DNA from: an uncultured Brevibacillus sp.
GTDB lineage: Bacteria > Bacillota > Bacilli > Brevibacillales > Brevibacillaceae
Direction: 5' to 3'
NCBI RefSeq assembly: GCF_947502445.1
Contig: NZ_CANMZW010000005.1
Span: 62,001-126,000, forward strand
DNA: 64,000 bases
Every line of letters begins with the position of its first letter. Position 1 is the stretch's first letter. Made by a program: the position numbers and the translations under genes. This document shows, in pieces, positions 62,005 to 64,000 of the stretch. The notes below the pieces were generated by a model. It did no database searches. It worked only from the letters and a program-made list of their open reading frames with translations, and was not told the origin of the DNA.

Positions 62005-63066
62005 ATGAAGCACTGGAACAAAATCGTAACAGGTACGGTACTCACATCCGTCCTTTTTACTGGACAAGCAATGGCAGCAACACATACAAGCAGTAGCATT
62101 GCTCTAAAAGGCATGCAGCTGCTTTCGCAAAAAAGCGCTGACGTCACAGGTGACAATAAGGCAGATACCGTCTATTTGTATGGAAAAAAGGCAGACAAGA
62201 ACAGTCCTTATGTCTCCGATCTGACTATCAAGGTAACGGATGGCAGCACGAAAAAAACGATGACCATTGACGTAAAAGACGGCGGGTATGAGCCAAAGCT
62301 TTCCCTCCAAGACTTTACGTATGATAAGGCAAAAGAAATCATGGTGACGGCTGACACCGGCGGAAGCGGCGGATATCAGGCCAATCACATTTACACCATC
62401 AAAGGGCAGAAGGCACAGCAGCTGAGCCTGCCTGGACTCGATAAAGACAAAGAAGGTGTCGTCGGTGGTGGATTTGTCCAGCTAAAACCAATCGACCTGA
62501 ACAAAAACGGCATTTACGTGCTGGAGGGTACAGAACGTCTGACAGGGGATTACAATGCGGATGTTCGTGGCTACCTCAAATCCAAATGGAAGTGGAACAA
62601 GACCAAATGGGAGCTGATGAGTGCTCATTTTGAGCCAACAGTTCGCCAGCTGGATGTGTATAATGGCTCTTATAAAAGCAGTGATTCTGCCTATGCGTTC
62701 CTTGCTCCAAAATCATGGAATGGCAATATCCTGGTGGACGAGCTGACAGGCACAAAGGCTGCTGAGTACGTGCCTAAGGCAAAACATATTACCCGCTTCC
62801 TTTTCAACAGCAAAACCATAGAGGACCAGGCTACTGTCGTAGAGATTCTCGCTTTTGACAAAAACGACTGGAAAAAGCTCAACAATCCAGCCGAACCACC
62901 GATCGGTACGGAAATTGCCCAAAATCCAGCGACCAATATGGTATATGTAGCCGCCTTGCCACAAGACAACGTGTTTGATCCTGCAACAGACCTCGGTAAA
63001 AAGTTTAAATCCGTTGCCCTGTCTTTGAATGAAGTGAAACAAGCATTCGTTCTGGTTAAACGATAA
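62005..63066 (+). CDS. Secreted protein with VCBS/FG-GAP-like segment
   Basis: A 353-residue protein with a signal peptide ending AMA-A (MKHWNKIVTGTVLTSVLFTG...). The early segment SADVTGDNKADTVYLYGKK is a calcium-type DxxGDxxxD loop of FG-GAP/VCBS repeats; a beta-rich region and a Lys/Trp-rich middle follow. No catalytic motif recognised. AAAAGGGG precedes the ATG at 62005; the frame from 61942 lacks a signal sequence. Single gene between terminators. Confidence 0.75.
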   Translation: MKHWNKIVTGTVLTSVLFTGQAMAATHTSSSIALKGMQLLSQKSADVTGDNKADTVYLYGKKADKNSPYVSDLTIKVTDGSTKKTMTIDVKDGGYEPKLSLQDFTYDKAKEIMVTADTGGSGGYQANHIYTIKGQKAQQLSLPGLDKDKEGVVGGGFVQLKPIDLNKNGIYVLEGTERLTGDYNADVRGYLKSKWKWNKTKWELMSAHFEPTVRQLDVYNGSYKSSDSAYAFLAPKSWNGNILVDELTGTKAAEYVPKAKHITRFLFNSKTIEDQATVVEILAFDKNDWKKLNNPAEPPIGTEIAQNPATNMVYVAALPQDNVFDPATDLGKKFKSVALSLNEVKQAFVLVKR

Positions 63067-63087
63067 TTTCCAACGAGACATAAAAAT

Positions 63088-63130
63088 ACGAACACCCCTT
63101 GCAAGCCAACGAGCGCGAGGGGTGTTCGTT
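63088..63130. terminator. Bidirectional terminator
   Basis: ACGAACACCCCTTGC pairs with GCGAGGGGTGTTCGT. Ends the secreted protein gene and the VOC gene. Confidence 0.88.
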
Positions 63131-63136
63131 TGTTCT

Positions 63137-63529
63137 CTATTTGTCTCGTGAAAATCTTTTGAGCTTCTCTGCCTTCTCCGCATCATCCAGGTATTCAAAA
63201 AATCCGATTCGATTTCCCCATGGGTCCGCAAATGTTCCCCACTTAACGGGTACCTCTTCGCGCTGATAAATCTCAAAATGTGCAATCTGCAAGCTCGCGG
63301 CGAGTCTTTCCCTTTCTGCCTCAATATCTATCACCGCAAAGCGCATCGGTCCGCTTCCTTCCGCAGCAAGCCCTTCTGCAACCTGCAGCCAGCATCCCGG
63401 AATGATTTCCCATTCGGCAAAGCCTTCGTGAGGGATAAAATCAGGTTCACGCTGGAGCAGTACCTCGTACCAGGCTTGTCCTTTGGCAAAATCCGCAACG
63501 CGTATTTGAATCGTCATCTCGTGAATCAT
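63137..63529 (-). CDS. VOC-family (glyoxalase-like) protein
   Basis: A 130-residue protein with the paired beta-alpha-beta-beta-beta modules of the vicinal oxygen chelate superfamily: MTIQIRVADFAKGQAWYEVLL at the start, and VKWGTFADPWGNRIGFFE near the end, the typical DPxGN segment. Metal ligands cannot be set with confidence. GGGGAGGA precedes the ATG at 63529. Confidence 0.83.
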   Translation of the reverse strand: MIHEMTIQIRVADFAKGQAWYEVLLQREPDFIPHEGFAEWEIIPGCWLQVAEGLAAEGSGPMRFAVIDIEAERERLAASLQIAHFEIYQREEVPVKWGTFADPWGNRIGFFEYLDDAEKAEKLKRFSRDK

Positions 63530-63679
63530 CGAAAATCCTCCCCTACCCACTTTCTTCTTTCCACTGTAGCATAGATGGGAGTTGTAGAAAAATTTGTAAA
63601 ACAAAATGACACTCACTTCAACCAAATGCCGCTGAATTCACTCTAATGGTATAGAAAGCAAAAAAAGTGGTCATGAAAG

Positions 63680-64000
63680 GTGGAACCTAATTTTATCCAG
63701 GATGTCGAACGCGCGATCTCAGGTGAAAAAGAAGCGTTTGTTCGTCTGATGATGGGCATGGAACAGACACTATATAGGGTGTCGCGCTCCATTTTAAAGA
63801 CAGATCATGAATGTCTCGACGCCGTTCAGGAAGCCGTATTAAATGCCTTTCATTCCATACATACCTTGCGTGAGCCTCGATTTTTCAAGACCTGGCTCAT
63901 CCGGATCGTAATGAATGTCTGTTATCGAATCGCTCGCGAGCAAAACAAGGTCATTCTCTTTTCACACCCGGAGAATAGCGAGGCAGTCAATCGCTTTGAA
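63680..64000 (+). CDS. ECF-type RNA polymerase sigma factor, N-terminal part (runs off right edge)
   Basis: GTG at 63680 starts a frame that stays open to the window edge (107 codons). Residues 5-80 match sigma-70 region 2: IQDVERAISGEKEAFVRLM, then CLDAVQEAVLNAFHSIHTL (region 2.2 core binding) and FKTWLIRIVMNVCYRIAREQ (region 2.4, with the WL-I-x-N-x-C pattern of ECF factors such as SigV/SigW). The start is uncertain, since only a weak AGTGG lies nine bases upstream. Probably part of an envelope-stress sigma/anti-sigma operon that continues outside. Confidence 0.8.
   Translation, partial: MEPNFIQDVERAISGEKEAFVRLMMGMEQTLYRVSRSILKTDHECLDAVQEAVLNAFHSIHTLREPRFFKTWLIRIVMNVCYRIAREQNKVILFSHPENSEAVNRFE

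Overview
The window looks like chromosomal DNA of a spore-forming member of the Firmicutes, most probably Brevibacillus or a close relative in Paenibacillaceae. This is inferred from moderate GC, strong AGGAGG-type ribosome binding sites with frequent GTG/TTG starts, the yheB/yheC/yheD spore-coat neighbourhood, a tryptophan T-box, PerR-type boxes and a sigma-K-like promoter. There are no tRNA or rRNA genes, CRISPR arrays, prophage or intact insertion sequences.

Layout. (1) 1-9 kb: the start of a ytoI-like regulator; a yheB-like DUF445 protein; then four tandem YheC/YheD-type ATP-grasp genes behind a sigma-K-like promoter, a GNAT acetyltransferase and a Gln/Asn-rich protein with five copies of a 13-residue motif. 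(2) 9-22 kb, minus strand: a ten-gene run that reads as a synthase-dependent exopolysaccharide locus. It has a clan-A glycoside hydrolase, a HEAT protein, a processive GT2 synthase, a response regulator, a UDP-GlcNAc-type 6-dehydrogenase, GlmS, a small protein, a shortened GlmU and two secreted TIM-barrel-like proteins. Precursor supply (Fru6P to GlcN6P to UDP-GlcNAc to UDP-GlcNAcA), polymerisation and trimming would all be encoded together. (3) 22-31 kb: an orphan CadC-like repressor, a TMEM175-type channel, a flavoprotein-glutaredoxin-peroxiredoxin operon with two PerR-like boxes, a decayed gene, an NhaC antiporter, a GGDEF protein and a MATE exporter.

(4) 31-38.5 kb, minus strand: a cell-wall amino-sugar recycling operon (MurR-like regulator, AmiE-like hydrolase, ABC importer, MurK-like kinase, MurQ etherase). 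The importer plus kinase would replace the PTS route known from Bacillus subtilis. (5) 38.6-45.6 kb: an MtaD-type deaminase, an AraC regulator facing an MFS gene, TspO, arylamine N-acetyltransferase, a UPF0173 hydrolase, an unlisted 59-residue Sm-like protein and a MerR-like protein. (6) 45.6-51.3 kb: an ABC/FtsX exporter with two ATPases, one ending in an AbrB-like domain. (7) 51.4-64 kb: two M20 hydrolases, an AcfC-like binding protein with a neighbouring regulator, an AraC regulator, an SDR, trpS behind its T-box, a symporter remnant, a preQ1-riboswitch-controlled queuosine precursor transporter, a frameshifted ferritin-like spore gene, a secreted protein, a VOC protein and the start of a sigma factor gene.

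The points most worth a second look are the exopolysaccharide locus, the ATP-grasp/GNAT/repeat-protein cluster, the ABC-AbrB fusion, and two copies (about 53,980-54,207 and 61,158-61,388) of a long palindromic element whose stems appear to covary.
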